Of a stretch of DNA of 64,000 nucleotides, positions 45,378 through 56,038 are shown in pieces. The notes beneath the pieces are model-generated. The model saw only the letters and a program-made list of their open reading frames with translations. It searched no databases and was not told the origin of the DNA. How positions within the stretch are numbered: the stretch's first letter is position 1; the number at the start of each line of letters is the position of its first letter. The stretch spans positions 1 through 64,000 of the forward strand of contig DILD01000028.1 in assembly GCA_002424845.1 (NCBI GenBank), in the 5' to 3' direction. This DNA is from Thiobacillus denitrificans. GTDB taxonomy: Bacteria > Pseudomonadota > Gammaproteobacteria > Burkholderiales > Thiobacillaceae. The position numbers and the translations under genes were made by a program.

Positions 45378-46250
45378 ATGGCAGAAATCACTGCAGGCAT
45401 GGTCAAGGAGCTGCGCGAGAAAACCGATGCGCCGATGATGGATTGCAAGAAGGCGCTTTCGGAAGCGGGCGGCGACATGCAGAAGGCGGAAGAAATCCTG
45501 CGCGTTCGCTTCGGCAACAAGGCCGCCAAGAGCGCCGGCCGCGTGGCGGCCGAAGGCGTGGTCACCATCGCCATCAGCAAGGATGGCAAGTCGGCTGCGA
45601 TGGTTGAAGTCAACTGCGAAACCGACTTTGTCGCGAAGAACGACGATTTCCTGGCGCTGTCCAACGCGCTGGCCGAAATGGTGCTGAACCAGAAGCCGGC
45701 CGATGTCGCCGCGCTGTCCGCGTTGCCCTACAGCGGCACGACGGTGGAAGCCTTCCGTACCGAACTGGTCGGCAAGATCGGCGAGAACATGTCGGTGCGT
45801 CGCTTTGTGCGCCTGGACGGCCAGGGCAAGTTCGCCAACTACATCCATAGCGGCAAGATCGGCGTGCTGGTCGATGTGACTGGCGACGAAGCGCTGGCAC
45901 GCGACATCGCCATGCACATTGCCGCCTCCAAGCCGAAGTCGCTGGATGCGTCCGGCGTGGCACCGGAGCTCATTGACACGGAACGCCGTGTCGCGATCGA
46001 AAAGGCCAAGGAAGCCGGCAAACCGGAAGCCATGCTGGAAAAGATCGCCGAAGGCACGGTGCAGAAATTCCTCAAGGAGGTCACCCTGCTGTCGCAGCCC
46101 TTCGTCAAGGATGACAAGCAGACCGTCGAGCAGGTGCTGAAATCGAAGAGCTCGCAGTGCCACGGTTTCATGATGTACGTGGTGGGCGAGGGCATCGAGA
46201 AGAAAGTGACCGACTTCGCCGCCGAAGTGGCTGCAGCTTCCCAGGTCTGA
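45378..46250 (+). CDS. tsf: Translation elongation factor Ts
   Basis: A 290-residue EF-Ts, which exchanges GDP for GTP on EF-Tu. The conserved N-terminal module is [20 protein letters not shown], followed by two core repeats. [12 protein letters not shown] is the TDFV motif contacting EF-Tu. I chose the ATG at 45378, which has ATAGGAG 8 nt upstream, instead of the frame's earlier ATG at 45351. Confidence 0.97.
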   Translation: MAEITAGMVKELREKTDAPMMDCKKALSEAGGDMQKAEEILRVRFGNKAAKSAGRVAAEGVVTIAISKDGKSAAMVEVNCETDFVAKNDDFLALSNALAEMVLNQKPADVAALSALPYSGTTVEAFRTELVGKIGENMSVRRFVRLDGQGKFANYIHSGKIGVLVDVTGDEALARDIAMHIAASKPKSLDASGVAPELIDTERRVAIEKAKEAGKPEAMLEKIAEGTVQKFLKEVTLLSQPFVKDDKQTVEQVLKSKSSQCHGFMMYVVGEGIEKKVTDFAAEVAAASQV

Positions 46251-46256
46251 TCCGGG

Positions 46257-46970
46257 ATGGCGCCGGTTCGACGCATCCTGCTGAAGCTCTCCGGCGAAGC
46301 CCTGATGGGGCCGGATGGCTTCGGCTATCACGCTGAAACCATGGCCGGCTTCGTTGGCCAGATTCGCGAGGTGGTGGCGCTGGACGTGCAGGTCGGCGTC
46401 GTGGTCGGCGGCGGCAACCTGTTTCGCGGCGCCACCGGCGCGCTGTCCGGGATGAATCGCGCCAGCGCCGACTCGATGGGCATGCTGGCCACCGTGATGA
46501 ATGCGCTGGCGCTGAAGGATGCGCTGCAGCAGGCGGGCGTCGATGCACGTGTGCAGACCGCGGTCCACATTGCCCATATCGGCGAGGATTTCGAGCGCGA
46601 CGCGGCGGTACGGCATCTGGAAGCGGGGCGGGTGGTGATTTTTGGCGGAGGGACGGGCAATCCCTTCTTTACCACCGACACCGCAGCGGCCCTGCGTGCA
46701 GCGGAAATCGGTGCCGACCTGCTGCTGAAGGCGACCAAGGTCGATGGCGTCTACACCGCTGACCCGAAGCGGGATGCGAGTGCGCAGCGCTACGAGACGC
46801 TGAGTTTCGACGAGGCGATCGCCAAGAACCTTGGCGTGCTCGACACCGCCGCCTTCGCCCTGTGCCGCGAACAGAAATTGTCCCTGGTTGTGTTCAACGT
46901 TTTCAAGCCCGGTGCGCTGAAGCGCGTGGTAATGGGCGAGGACGAAGGCACGCGTGTAAGCAACCATTGA
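46257..46970 (+). CDS. pyrH: Uridylate kinase
   Basis: A 237-residue bacterial UMP kinase of the amino acid kinase fold. [24 protein letters not shown] and the segment [20 protein letters not shown] are the diagnostic parts. It phosphorylates UMP to UDP and is typically hexameric and regulated by GTP and UTP. It starts 6 nt after tsf. Confidence 0.96.
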   Translation: MAPVRRILLKLSGEALMGPDGFGYHAETMAGFVGQIREVVALDVQVGVVVGGGNLFRGATGALSGMNRASADSMGMLATVMNALALKDALQQAGVDARVQTAVHIAHIGEDFERDAAVRHLEAGRVVIFGGGTGNPFFTTDTAAALRAAEIGADLLLKATKVDGVYTADPKRDASAQRYETLSFDEAIAKNLGVLDTAAFALCREQKLSLVVFNVFKPGALKRVVMGEDEGTRVSNH

Positions 46971-46979
46971 GGAGCTGAA

Positions 46980-47549
46980 ATGGCTGAAACCACCATCACC
47001 GACATCAAGCAGTCTGCCGAGCAGAAAATGGGCAAGACGCTGGAAGCATTGAAAAACGATCTGGCCAAGGTGCGCACCGGGCGCGCCCACACTGGCATCC
47101 TCGACCATGTCACGGTCGATTACTACGGCAGCCCCACCGCGGTGCCCCAAGTGGCCAGCGTGTCGCTGGCCGACAGCCGTACGCTGAGCGTGCAGCCATA
47201 CGAAAAAAGCATGGTCGCCAAGATCGAAAAAGCGATCCGCGATTCCGAACTCGGACTCAATCCGGCCTCGCATGGCGACATCATTCGCGTGCCGATGCCG
47301 GCGCTAACCGAAGAACGCCGCCGTGATCTCATCAAGGTGGTGCGCAACGAGGCAGAAGGCGCCCGTGTCGCCGTGCGCAACATTCGTCGAGACGCCAACG
47401 GCACGCTTAAGGATATGGTCAAGGCCAAGACAGCAACCGAGGATGAAGAGCGTCGCACCCAGGAGTTTGTGCAGAAACTGACCGACAAATTCATCGGCGA
47501 AATCGACAAGATGCTGGCTGAGAAAGAGAAAGACCTGCTCGCAGTCTGA
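46980..47549 (+). CDS. frr: Ribosome recycling factor
   Basis: A 189-residue RRF with a three-helix bundle and a beta domain. It reads [23 protein letters not shown] early and [19 protein letters not shown] later. With EF-G it splits post-termination ribosomes. GAGGAG lies 5 nt upstream of the ATG. It sits between pyrH and uppS. Confidence 0.97.
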   Translation: MAETTITDIKQSAEQKMGKTLEALKNDLAKVRTGRAHTGILDHVTVDYYGSPTAVPQVASVSLADSRTLSVQPYEKSMVAKIEKAIRDSELGLNPASHGDIIRVPMPALTEERRRDLIKVVRNEAEGARVAVRNIRRDANGTLKDMVKAKTATEDEERRTQEFVQKLTDKFIGEIDKMLAEKEKDLLAV

Positions 47550-47573
47550 GCGAGTCCGGCGAGTCCACCCAGC

Positions 47574-48317
47574 GTGCCCACCCGCAAGAAACACGTGAAT
47601 TTGGCAACCGATGTGCCGCAGCACATCGCCATTATCATGGATGGTAATGGCCGCTGGGCGAAGCGCCGGCTGATGCCGCGCGTGGCAGGGCATCGGAAAG
47701 GCGTCGAAGCGCTACGCGAGGTGATCCGCTGTTGTGCCGAGCGTGGTGTGTCACATCTGACCGTATTTGCATTTAGCTCGGAGAACTGGCGGCGTCCGCA
47801 GGAGGAAGTCACGCTGCTGATGGAACTGTTCCTGCGCGCGTTGGAGAATGAGGTTGCCAAGCTACACGAAAATGGCATCCGCTTCCGCGTCATCGGCGAT
47901 TTGTCGGGCTTTTCCGAGCGCATCCAGGCCCTGATCCGCGATGCCGAAGCGCTCACGCGCAGCAATACCCGCCTCACCTTCACTGTGGCCGCCAATTACG
48001 GCGGGCGCTGGGATATCGTTCAGGCCGTGAGGAAGCTGATGGCTGCGGGCTTGACACCGGAAGACATGAACGAGGCCGTTTTGGCGCAGCAGCTCAGCAT
48101 GGCCGAAGCACCCGAGCCGGATTTGTTTATTCGCACGGGCGGTGAGCAGCGGGTCAGTAATTTCCTCTTGTGGCAGCTTGCCTACACTGAGTTGTATTTC
48201 ACGGATACGCTGTGGCCCGATTTCGACGCGGCAGCGTTTGATGAGGCGATTGCGTCCTACCGTACCCGTGAACGTCGCTTCGGGCGAACCAGCGAACAGG
48301 TGCGACCCGCGTCGTGA
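47574..48317 (+). CDS. uppS: Undecaprenyl diphosphate synthase (cis-prenyltransferase)
   Basis: A 247-residue enzyme that makes the C55 carrier lipid for cell wall and LPS. The [13 protein letters not shown] motif includes the catalytic Asp. [11 protein letters not shown] follows, and [21 protein letters not shown] is near the C-terminus. The start is a GTG at 47574. Its stop overlaps the cdsA start by 4 nt (GTGA). Confidence 0.95.
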   Translation: MPTRKKHVNLATDVPQHIAIIMDGNGRWAKRRLMPRVAGHRKGVEALREVIRCCAERGVSHLTVFAFSSENWRRPQEEVTLLMELFLRALENEVAKLHENGIRFRVIGDLSGFSERIQALIRDAEALTRSNTRLTFTVAANYGGRWDIVQAVRKLMAAGLTPEDMNEAVLAQQLSMAEAPEPDLFIRTGGEQRVSNFLLWQLAYTELYFTDTLWPDFDAAAFDEAIASYRTRERRFGRTSEQVRPAS

Positions 48318-49135
48318 CTGCTGCATTCATAACGCCCCTTGTCAGCAGGGTGCTTACAACCCTTGCTTTGCTGGCAGTGTTCATTCCGGCCGTATTATGG
48401 GCGCCGGCATGGCTGTGGGCGATCCTGATGGCGGGGGTGATCGGTGTATCCGCTTTCGAATGGGGACGACTGAGCAGCTTTCCTGTTCTTTCTTCGCGTA
48501 TTTACGCGGTGTTGCTGGCGCTTGTTGCGTTGGGCTTGCCGTATGGGCTGGGTGAGGATTGGCCCTATATCCAGACAGGTCTGGTCGTGCTGGCCATTGC
48601 ATTCTGGCTGCTCGTCGCACCACTTTGGCTGCTTGGCCAGTGGCATGCCAGGCAAGTGTTTGTGCGTGCTGCGGTAGGCGTTGTGGTGCTCCTGCCGACC
48701 GGGGCTGCTTTGCTGTATCTGCATGCCCGTGGCCCCGGCGTGCTGCTGGCTGTGATGGCGGTTGTCTGGATCGCCGATACCGCAGCTTATTTTTCAGGAC
48801 GCCACTTCGGACGCCACAGGCTCGCACCCGACATCAGTCCTGGAAAGACCTGGGAAGGCGTGGCGGGCGCTTTCGCGGCGCTCTCCCTGTATGCCGGCGT
48901 ATTGAGCTTCTGGACTGAGATTCCGTTAATGGGCTTGTTACTGGTGCTGTTCGGGCTGCTCTATCTGTCAGTGCTGGGTGATCTGTTCGAATCCTGGATC
49001 AAGCGGGTGTCTGGCATGAAGGACAGCGGTAACATGTTGCCCGGCCATGGCGGGGTGCTCGACCGTATCGATGCCCTGACCTCCACCCTGCCGATTGCCA
49101 CCGGTATGCTGATGTGGCTGGAACGTTCCGTATGA
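48314..49135 (+). CDS. cdsA: Phosphatidate cytidylyltransferase
   Basis: A 273-residue integral membrane enzyme forming CDP-diacylglycerol from phosphatidate and CTP. It has seven or eight hydrophobic stretches. The C-terminal family motif is in [21 protein letters not shown] followed by [12 protein letters not shown]. The product feeds PgsA (14.2 kb) for phosphatidylglycerol. Its start is a GTG within the uppS stop. Confidence 0.94.
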   Translation: MTAAFITPLVSRVLTTLALLAVFIPAVLWAPAWLWAILMAGVIGVSAFEWGRLSSFPVLSSRIYAVLLALVALGLPYGLGEDWPYIQTGLVVLAIAFWLLVAPLWLLGQWHARQVFVRAAVGVVVLLPTGAALLYLHARGPGVLLAVMAVVWIADTAAYFSGRHFGRHRLAPDISPGKTWEGVAGAFAALSLYAGVLSFWTEIPLMGLLLVLFGLLYLSVLGDLFESWIKRVSGMKDSGNMLPGHGGVLDRIDALTSTLPIATGMLMWLERSV

Positions 49136-49146
49136 AACCAGGCGGT

Positions 49147-50331
49147 ATGAAACTACGCATTCTTACCATTCTCGGCGCCACTGGCACCATCGGCGTAAAC
49201 ACGCTTGATGTGGTGGCGCGCCATCCGGATCGCTTTAAGGTCTTTGCCTTGACGGGCGCCACCCAGGTGGAGCGCATGGTCGAGCAGTGCCGCACCCATC
49301 GGCCGCGTTTTGCCGTGATGAGCGAGCCAGCGGCAGCGGCCGCACTGCGCGCGCGGATTGCCGAAGAGAAGCTCGCGGTGACGGTGCTCGAAGGTGCCGC
49401 AGCCCTGACCGAGGTGGCCACCGCCCCCGAGGTGGACACCCTGATGGCAGCAATCGTCGGCGCTGCCGGCTTGCCTGCCACGCTGGCGGCAGCGCAGGCC
49501 GGCAAGCGCATCCTGCTCGCCAATAAGGAAACGCTGGTGGTCTCCGGACAGCTGTTCATGGATGCCATTGCTGCCAGCGGTGCCGAACTGCTGCCGATCG
49601 ATTCCGAGCACAATGCCATCTTTCAGGCCTTGCCACGCGACTTCAATGGTGATTTTCAGCAGGCCGGCGTGAGTTCGTTGTGGCTCACCGCATCCGGCGG
49701 ACCATTCCGCACCTTCTCGGCTGAAGCTATCGCTGTTGCCACGCCGGCGCAGGCAGTGGCGCATCCCAACTGGGTGATGGGAAAAAAGATTTCCGTCGAC
49801 TCGGCGAGTCTGATGAACAAGGGACTCGAAGTGATCGAGGCGCGCTGGTTGTTCAACGCGCGTCCGGATCAGATCAAGGTGGTCGTGCACCCGCAGAGCA
49901 TCGTCCACTCGATGGTCGAATATGCGGATGGATCGGTGATCGCGCAGATGGGTACACCCGATATGCGCACGCCGATCGCGTATGCGTTGGGCTTCCCCGA
50001 GCGTATCGATGCAGGCGTTCCGGCGTTGGAGCTGTTGGGCAGGCAGCTTACCTTCGAGGCTCCCGACACCGAACGCTTCCCTTGCCTGCAACTGGCATTC
50101 AACGCACTTGCCGCCGGCGGTAATGCCGCAGCAGTGCTGAATGCCGCCAATGAAATCGCAGTGGCCCGCTTTCTCGATGGCGCGGTCCCGTTTGGCGCCA
50201 TTGCCGCCAGCATTGCCCATACTTTGGACAAACTGGCTGGCGGCGCGGCCGATACGCTTGAGGATCTGCTCGAATCCGATCGCCAGGCACGCCGTGTGGC
50301 TGATGCCTACCTTGGGGGCTTGCTTGCATGA
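49147..50331 (+). CDS. dxr: 1-deoxy-D-xylulose-5-phosphate reductoisomerase
   Basis: A 394-residue DXR, the second step of the MEP isoprenoid pathway, which supplies uppS. ILGATGTIGVNTLDVV is the NADPH site. LLPIDSEHNAIFQ and TASGGPFR contribute to the metal and substrate sites, and MGKKISVDSASLMNKGLE is strongly conserved. Two ATGs compete. I prefer 49147 with AGGCGG upstream; the one at 49132 overlaps the cdsA stop (ATGA). Confidence 0.95.
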   Translation: MKLRILTILGATGTIGVNTLDVVARHPDRFKVFALTGATQVERMVEQCRTHRPRFAVMSEPAAAAALRARIAEEKLAVTVLEGAAALTEVATAPEVDTLMAAIVGAAGLPATLAAAQAGKRILLANKETLVVSGQLFMDAIAASGAELLPIDSEHNAIFQALPRDFNGDFQQAGVSSLWLTASGGPFRTFSAEAIAVATPAQAVAHPNWVMGKKISVDSASLMNKGLEVIEARWLFNARPDQIKVVVHPQSIVHSMVEYADGSVIAQMGTPDMRTPIAYALGFPERIDAGVPALELLGRQLTFEAPDTERFPCLQLAFNALAAGGNAAAVLNAANEIAVARFLDGAVPFGAIAASIAHTLDKLAGGAADTLEDLLESDRQARRVADAYLGGLLA

Positions 50332-51680
50332 GCGTACTGCACACCATTCTGTGGTTCCTGATCGCTATAGGCATTCTGGTCGTGGTGCACGAATTTGGCC
50401 ATTACCTCGCCGCACGGCTGGCCGGCGTCAAGGTGCTGCGCTTCTCGGTCGGCTTCGGCAAGCCGCTGGTGAGCCGCCGCCTCGGCCGCGACCAGACTGA
50501 ATGGACGCTGTCCGCACTGCCGTTCGGCGGCTACGTCAAAATGCTGGACGAGCGGGAGGGCGACGTTCCGGGGGCGGAGGCCCACCGAAGCTTTAATCGG
50601 GCGACGGTGTGGAGGCGTATCGGCATCGTCGCTGCAGGTCCAGCCGCAAATTTTCTGCTGGCTATCGTTTTTTACTGGGCGCTGTTCCTGCACGGGGTGC
50701 CTGCGTTGAAACCGATCATCGGCGACCCTCCCGGCGGCACGCCCGCCGCACATGCCGGTCTTGTGGGGGGTGACGAGATTCGCCGTGTAAATGGAGACGA
50801 TATCGCATCGTTCCAGGATTTACGCTTGAGCCTGCTGCGAGCCGGGGTCGCAGGCGGGCCGCTGAGGCTTGAATTGACCGATGGACGCATCATTCAGCTC
50901 GATGCCCAACCAGTAGAGACGGAGAACCTGGAACGGGATATGCTGAGGCCGCTTGGCATCTTGCGTTATGACCCGGTGATTCAGCCGGTTATCGGCCAGG
51001 TGCTGGCCGATGGCGCTGCTGAGCGCGCAGGCTTCTTGTCCGGCGACCGTCTGCTCTCCGCAAACGGCCAAACCGTAACCAGTTGGCAGGACTGGGTGAA
51101 ACTGATCCGCCAGCATCCGGCCAAGCCGCTGCGCATCGAGTACGAGCGGTTGGGGCAGCGAGGTGCGTTGGTCGTTGTGCCCGATGCGGTAGACGAAGCC
51201 GGTCAGCGCATCGGCAGAATCGGCGCAGGCCCGCAGGTCGATGAATCGCTTATGGCCGCGCTGATGGTGGACGTGCGCTATGGTCCGTTGGAAGCCATCT
51301 GGCAGGGAACCGTCAAGACCTGGGACATGAGTGTGTTCACACTTGAAATGATGGGCCGCATGGTGGTGGGCCAGGTGTCATGGAAAAACCTGTCGGGCCC
51401 GTTGACCATTGCCGATTACGCAGGTCAGAGCGCGACGCTCGGGTGGATCAGCTTTGTGGGGTTCCTGGCTCTGGTGAGCGTGAGTCTGGGGGTGCTTAAC
51501 CTGCTCCCCATCCCGCTATTGGACGGGGGACACCTCATGTATTATGTTGCCGAGGTTTTGACTGGTCGCGCAGTATCCGAGCGCACCATGGAGATCGGCA
51601 GCCGGATCGGAATGTTTTTCCTGTTGTTGCTGATGTCATTTGCCCTGTTCAACGATTTGCAACGCCTGATTGGCCGGTGA
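50328..51680 (+). CDS. rseP: Site-2 protease RseP (regulator of sigma-E)
   Basis: A 450-residue intramembrane zinc protease. HEFGH is at 21-25 in the first transmembrane helix. Two PDZ domains follow (AHAGLVGGDEIRRVNGDDI; AERAGFLSGDRLLSANG). The C-terminal LLPIPLLDGGHLMYY provides the third metal ligand. It cleaves anti-sigma factor RseA after outer-membrane stress, which fits its place before bamA. It overlaps dxr by 4 nt. Confidence 0.95.
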   Translation: MSVLHTILWFLIAIGILVVVHEFGHYLAARLAGVKVLRFSVGFGKPLVSRRLGRDQTEWTLSALPFGGYVKMLDEREGDVPGAEAHRSFNRATVWRRIGIVAAGPAANFLLAIVFYWALFLHGVPALKPIIGDPPGGTPAAHAGLVGGDEIRRVNGDDIASFQDLRLSLLRAGVAGGPLRLELTDGRIIQLDAQPVETENLERDMLRPLGILRYDPVIQPVIGQVLADGAAERAGFLSGDRLLSANGQTVTSWQDWVKLIRQHPAKPLRIEYERLGQRGALVVVPDAVDEAGQRIGRIGAGPQVDESLMAALMVDVRYGPLEAIWQGTVKTWDMSVFTLEMMGRMVVGQVSWKNLSGPLTIADYAGQSATLGWISFVGFLALVSVSLGVLNLLPIPLLDGGHLMYYVAEVLTGRAVSERTMEIGSRIGMFFLLLLMSFALFNDLQRLIGR

Positions 51681-51688
51681 AAATAACT

Positions 51689-53986
51689 ATGACCCTGAAC
51701 CGTTTGACGCTTGCGCTTGCTGCTGTGTTCGCCGCGCAAACTGCTTTTGCCGAAGAACCTTTTGTCGTCAAGGATATCCGGGTTGAAGGCATCCAACGTA
51801 CCGAGGCGGGCACGGTGTTCAGCTACCTTCCTGTCAAGGTTGGCGATGTGATGACCGACGAGAAAACCGCGGCTGCCATCAAGGCCTTGTACGCGACCGG
51901 TTTTTTCAAGGATGTTCGGCTCGAGGCGCGTGACGGCGTGGTGATTGTTACCGTTGAGGAGCGGCCCTCCATTGCCAGGATCACCCTGACCGGCATCAAG
52001 GAATTCTCCGAGGACGATCTGAAGAATGGCCTCAAGCAGACCGGGGTGGCGGAAGGACGCGTGCTTGATCGCGCCATGCTCGAGAAGGCGGAGCAGGAAC
52101 TGCAACGACAATATTTCAACCGCGGCAAGTATGCGGTGGAGATCAAGTCGACATTAACGCCTCTGGAGCGTAATCGGGTTGCCGTGCAGTTTGATGTGGT
52201 GGAAGGCGATAGCGCGAGAATCCAGCAGATCAACATTGTCGGCAACAAGGCGTTTCAGGAAAAAGAGTTGCTGAAGCAGTTTACGTCGAGCACGTCGGGC
52301 TGGCTGACCTGGTATACCAAGAACGATCAGTATTCCAAGGCACGTCTTGGCGGCGATATCGAGGCCCTGCGCTCGTTCTACCTCAATCGCGGTTACCTTG
52401 AGTTCAACGTCGAGTCCACCCAGGTGTCGATTTCACCTGACAAGCAGGGCATCTACATCACTGTCAACGTGACTGAAGGACCTCAGTACAAAGTATCGGA
52501 CGTCAAACTGGCAGGGCAGATGCTGGTGCCGGAAGCCGAGCTACAGAAGCTCATCACCGTCAAACCGGGCGAGATTTTTGTGCGTGATCGTCTGACCGAG
52601 ACTACCAAGCGAATCGGTGACCGCCTTGGGAACGACGGCTATGCCTTTGCCAACGTCAATGCAGTCCCTGAACTGGACAAGCAGAATGGTCAGGTTGCCT
52701 TCACGTTGTTTGTCGACCCCGGTCGGCGAGTCTATGTGAACCGTGTCAACGTGGCAGGAAACACCAAGACGCGCGATGAAGTGATACGTCGGGAAATCCG
52801 GCAAATGGAAGGTGCGTATTACGACGCTGAAAAGATCAACCGTTCGCGAGACCGGCTTAATCGATTGGGTTTTTTCGGGGAAGTGAATATCGAAACGCCT
52901 AGCGTGGCAGGCACCACCGATCAGGTCGACGTCAATGTGAGCGTGTCCGAGAAATCGACCGGCAGTGTGATGCTGGGTGCGGGCTTTTCATCGTCTGAAG
53001 GACTGGTGCTATCGGGCTCGGTCTCGCAGGGCAACGTATTTGGAACCGGTAATCGCCTGTCGGCACAGATCAACTCGGGTAGTGTCAACACCGTCTATTC
53101 GCTGTCATACACCAATCCGTATTACACCATTGATGGTATTAGCCTGGGTTACGACATCTACCGGCGCGACGTTGACGCGAGTGAGCTCGATAATGTCGAG
53201 GATTACGAGACCTCGACATATGGTGCGGGGTTGCGATTTGGCCTGCCGGTTAATGAGCGTGACTTCATTACATTGGGTTTGAGCTACGAGCAGACCTCGC
53301 TTACCACGACGGCGACCAGCGGGCCGCAGTTCAATTTTGTCGACATCTTTGGTAATGATAACGATACCCTGCGCCTTGACACGGCGTGGGCACGCGACAC
53401 CCGCAATAGTGCCCTGTTCCCGACGAAGGGTTTGCTTCAGCGGGTGTCGGCAGAAATAGGGACCCCGGCCGGTAGCCTGCAATACTACAAACTATCCCTG
53501 CAACACCAGCAGTACTTCTCCCTTAGCAAGACTTTCACGCTTATGCTGAACGGCGAAGTGGGAATCGGCGAAGGGCTATCAGGCAAACCGCTCCCCTTCT
53601 TCAAGAATTTTTATGCAGGCGGCACGAGTTCGGTACGTGGCTTTGAGAACGGAACCCTTGGCCCCAAGGATGCATTCGGTGACGCTCTCGGGGGTGATAA
53701 GCGTGTACTTGCCAATGCGGAACTCTTTTTCCCGCTACCGGGACTCAAGGATGAGCAGTCGCTGAGAATGTCGGCTTTTATCGATGCCGGTGCTTCATTC
53801 GGTCCTTATGATGTCAATGGGCAGTACAAGGAATTTGCCTTTGACGACTTGCGTTATTCAGCCGGGTTGGCGGTGCTCTGGGTTTCACCGATGGGGCCGC
53901 TCAAGTTCAGCCTGGCACAGCCGCTGGTCAGCAAAACAGGCGACAAGAAAGAGGTATTCCAGTTCACCATGGGCAATGTGTTCTAA
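51689..53986 (+). CDS. bamA: Outer membrane protein assembly factor BamA
   Basis: A 765-residue BamA. A signal peptide (ending AAQTAFA) is followed by five POTRA domains, the first starting FVVKDIRVEGIQRTEAG. A 16-strand barrel follows, with the loop-6 motif VRGFENGTLGP and a C-terminal Phe. It folds and inserts outer-membrane proteins. A GTG at 51677 that overlaps the rseP stop is an alternative start. Skp is encoded next. Confidence 0.96.
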   Translation: MTLNRLTLALAAVFAAQTAFAEEPFVVKDIRVEGIQRTEAGTVFSYLPVKVGDVMTDEKTAAAIKALYATGFFKDVRLEARDGVVIVTVEERPSIARITLTGIKEFSEDDLKNGLKQTGVAEGRVLDRAMLEKAEQELQRQYFNRGKYAVEIKSTLTPLERNRVAVQFDVVEGDSARIQQINIVGNKAFQEKELLKQFTSSTSGWLTWYTKNDQYSKARLGGDIEALRSFYLNRGYLEFNVESTQVSISPDKQGIYITVNVTEGPQYKVSDVKLAGQMLVPEAELQKLITVKPGEIFVRDRLTETTKRIGDRLGNDGYAFANVNAVPELDKQNGQVAFTLFVDPGRRVYVNRVNVAGNTKTRDEVIRREIRQMEGAYYDAEKINRSRDRLNRLGFFGEVNIETPSVAGTTDQVDVNVSVSEKSTGSVMLGAGFSSSEGLVLSGSVSQGNVFGTGNRLSAQINSGSVNTVYSLSYTNPYYTIDGISLGYDIYRRDVDASELDNVEDYETSTYGAGLRFGLPVNERDFITLGLSYEQTSLTTTATSGPQFNFVDIFGNDNDTLRLDTAWARDTRNSALFPTKGLLQRVSAEIGTPAGSLQYYKLSLQHQQYFSLSKTFTLMLNGEVGIGEGLSGKPLPFFKNFYAGGTSSVRGFENGTLGPKDAFGDALGGDKRVLANAELFFPLPGLKDEQSLRMSAFIDAGASFGPYDVNGQYKEFAFDDLRYSAGLAVLWVSPMGPLKFSLAQPLVSKTGDKKEVFQFTMGNVF

Positions 53987-54014
53987 GCTAGGCCGTTTCC
54001 GGAGTAAGTTGAAG

Positions 54015-54518
54015 ATGATCACGATCAAGCAGTTTGCAGTTTCCCTGGTTTTGGCGACCGCATGTGCGGCTGTGCCGGCCTTGGCCAATACTAAAATCGG
54101 TTTTGTGAATACTGAGCGTCTGCTGCGCGAAGCCCCGCTTTCCGTTTCGGCCCAGAAGAAGCTGGAGCGTGAATTTGCAGCGCGCGAGCAGGAACTGCAG
54201 AAGCTCGCCAAACAGGCGCGTGACTTGCAGGCCCAGCTCGACAAAGACGGCGTTACCATGTCGGAAAACGATCGCAAGGCGAAGGAGCGCGATTTAGGGA
54301 GTCTCAATCGCGACCTGCAGCGCCAGGGCCGGGAGTTCCGTGAAGACCTTAACCTGCGGCGTAACGAAGAGTTGGGCCAGATACAGGAGCGCGCGCGCAA
54401 GGCAATTCAGGATATCGCCAAAGCTGAGAAGTTTGATCTGATCGTCGAGCAGGCAGTCTACGTCGATCCCAAAAGCGACATCACCGAGCGGGTGATGAAG
54501 GTGCTGGGCACAAGATAA
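54015..54518 (+). CDS. skp: Periplasmic chaperone Skp/OmpH
   Basis: A 167-residue protein with a signal peptide (CAAVPALA) and a long helical arm from about residue 40 to 130 (KKLEREFAAREQELQKLAKQ). The N- and C-terminal beta strands are IGFVNTERLLREAP and FDLIVEQAVYVDPKSDITE. Skp trimers hold outer-membrane proteins on their way to BamA. The ATG at 54015 has GGAG about 10 nt upstream; the longer frame from 53784 overlaps bamA. Confidence 0.94.
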   Translation: MITIKQFAVSLVLATACAAVPALANTKIGFVNTERLLREAPLSVSAQKKLEREFAAREQELQKLAKQARDLQAQLDKDGVTMSENDRKAKERDLGSLNRDLQRQGREFREDLNLRRNEELGQIQERARKAIQDIAKAEKFDLIVEQAVYVDPKSDITERVMKVLGTR

Positions 54519-54562
54519 AACTGTTGCGAAGAAAATCTGACCGTGGAACACAACCGTAGCCG

Positions 54563-55594
54563 ATGGCAGTAACCCTGGAAGCCTTGGTTGCCCGCTTTGG
54601 CGGGGAACTCGTGGGTGATGGCACACGAGTGGTGACTCAGGTTGCGCCGCTGGATCGCGCCACTTCCAGTGAGATCGGATTCGTCTCACAGCGCAAGTAT
54701 CTTGCGCAGCTCGCCGATACGCATGCGGGCGCGGTCATCCTCCCGAGCGATGCGCGTGATGCCACCCGGCTACCGCGTATTCTGACACCCAATCCCTATC
54801 TGTATTTTGCGCGTGTTTCCGCCTTGCTCAATCCGGCGCCGCGACCTGCGGCAGGCATTCATGCAACTGCTGACGTCGCTCCGGACGCCGAGGTTGCTCC
54901 TGACGCCAGCATTGCTGCAGGCGCGGTGATCGGCAGCGGCGCGGTGATCGGGGCACGCACCGTGATCGGCCCCAACTGCGTCGTGGGCGACCATGCTCGC
55001 ATAGGCGCGGACTGCCTGTTGTACGCCCATGTCACTGTTTATCACCGCTGTGAAGTGGGTAACCGTGCCATCCTTCATTCAGGATGTGTCATCGGTGCCG
55101 ATGGCTTCGGTTTTGCACCGAACGAGGGGCGCTGGGAAAAGATTCCGCAGATCGGGCGGGTGCTGATCGGCGATGATGTTGAAGTCGGTGCCTGCACCAC
55201 CATAGACCGCGGTGCCCTGGAAGATACGGTGGTCGAGGAGGGGGTCAAGCTCGACAATCTGGTTCAGGTTGCGCACAACGTGGTGATCGGTGCGCATACG
55301 GTCATTGCAGGCTGCACCGGGATCGCGGGCAGTGCAAAAATCGGTCGCAATTGCATGATCGGCGGCGCAGCCATGATCTTCGGTCATATCGAAATCGCCG
55401 ACGGCACCCGCATTTCGACCAATACGCTGATCACCAAATCGCTGCCGAAAGCAGGAACTTACACTTCGGCGCCGCCGTTTTCCGAGCACGAGGTCTGGCA
55501 GAAAAACGCCGTCCACATGCGCAACCTCGACAAACTGGTGAACCGCGTCAAGCAGCTTGAAAAACGACTTAACGAACTGGAAAGTAAATCATGA
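54563..55594 (+). CDS. lpxD: UDP-3-O-(3-hydroxyacyl)glucosamine N-acyltransferase
   Basis: A 343-residue hexapeptide-repeat acyltransferase, third step of lipid A synthesis. The uridine-binding N-terminal domain is followed by a left-handed beta helix ([20 protein letters not shown] and so on). The catalytic His is in [12 protein letters not shown]-terminal helix follows ([19 protein letters not shown]). Its stop overlaps fabZ by 4 nt. Confidence 0.95.
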   Translation: MAVTLEALVARFGGELVGDGTRVVTQVAPLDRATSSEIGFVSQRKYLAQLADTHAGAVILPSDARDATRLPRILTPNPYLYFARVSALLNPAPRPAAGIHATADVAPDAEVAPDASIAAGAVIGSGAVIGARTVIGPNCVVGDHARIGADCLLYAHVTVYHRCEVGNRAILHSGCVIGADGFGFAPNEGRWEKIPQIGRVLIGDDVEVGACTTIDRGALEDTVVEEGVKLDNLVQVAHNVVIGAHTVIAGCTGIAGSAKIGRNCMIGGAAMIFGHIEIADGTRISTNTLITKSLPKAGTYTSAPPFSEHEVWQKNAVHMRNLDKLVNRVKQLEKRLNELESKS

Positions 55595-56037
55595 GCGTGA
55601 TGGAAATCGAGCAGGTCATGCAGTACCTGCCACACCGCTACCCCTTTCTGCTGATCGACAAGGTCACCGAGCTCGAACTCGGCAAGACCATTACCGCGAT
55701 CAAGAACGTCACCATTAACGAGCCCTTCTTTCCGGGCCATTTCCCTGGCGCGCCGGTGATGCCCGGGGTGCTGATTCTCGAAGCGATGGCGCAGGCGGCA
55801 GCGATCCTGTCCTTCAAGACCAAGAATATCGCGCCGGAAGATATTGGTATCGTTTACTTCGCTGGCATCGACGGCGCCCGTTTCAAGAAACCGGTCAAGC
55901 CAGGCGACCAGCTGGTTCTTAAAGTCGGTATCGTGCGTGAAATGCGCGGCATCTGGAAATACACCGGACGCGCAGAAGTTGACGGTGTGCTGGTGGCTGA
56001 AGCCGAGTTGATGGCCACGCTGCGCGATAAACCCTGA
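55591..56037 (+). CDS. fabZ: 3-hydroxyacyl-[acyl-carrier-protein] dehydratase
   Basis: A 148-residue hot-dog-fold dehydratase of fatty acid elongation. The catalytic His50 is in [18 protein letters not shown], and Glu64 is in LILEAMAQ. It competes with LpxA for hydroxymyristoyl-ACP, so its position beside the lpx genes links fatty acid and lipid A supply. LpxA starts 1 nt after its stop. Confidence 0.96.
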   Translation: MSVMEIEQVMQYLPHRYPFLLIDKVTELELGKTITAIKNVTINEPFFPGHFPGAPVMPGVLILEAMAQAAAILSFKTKNIAPEDIGIVYFAGIDGARFKKPVKPGDQLVLKVGIVREMRGIWKYTGRAEVDGVLVAEAELMATLRDKP

Positions 56038-56038
56038 C

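Noticed and set aside
44505..47273. A 922-residue minus-strand frame covering rpsB, tsf and pyrH
   Set aside because: It crosses three certain genes and their gaps in antisense and has no initiation site or recognisable motif.
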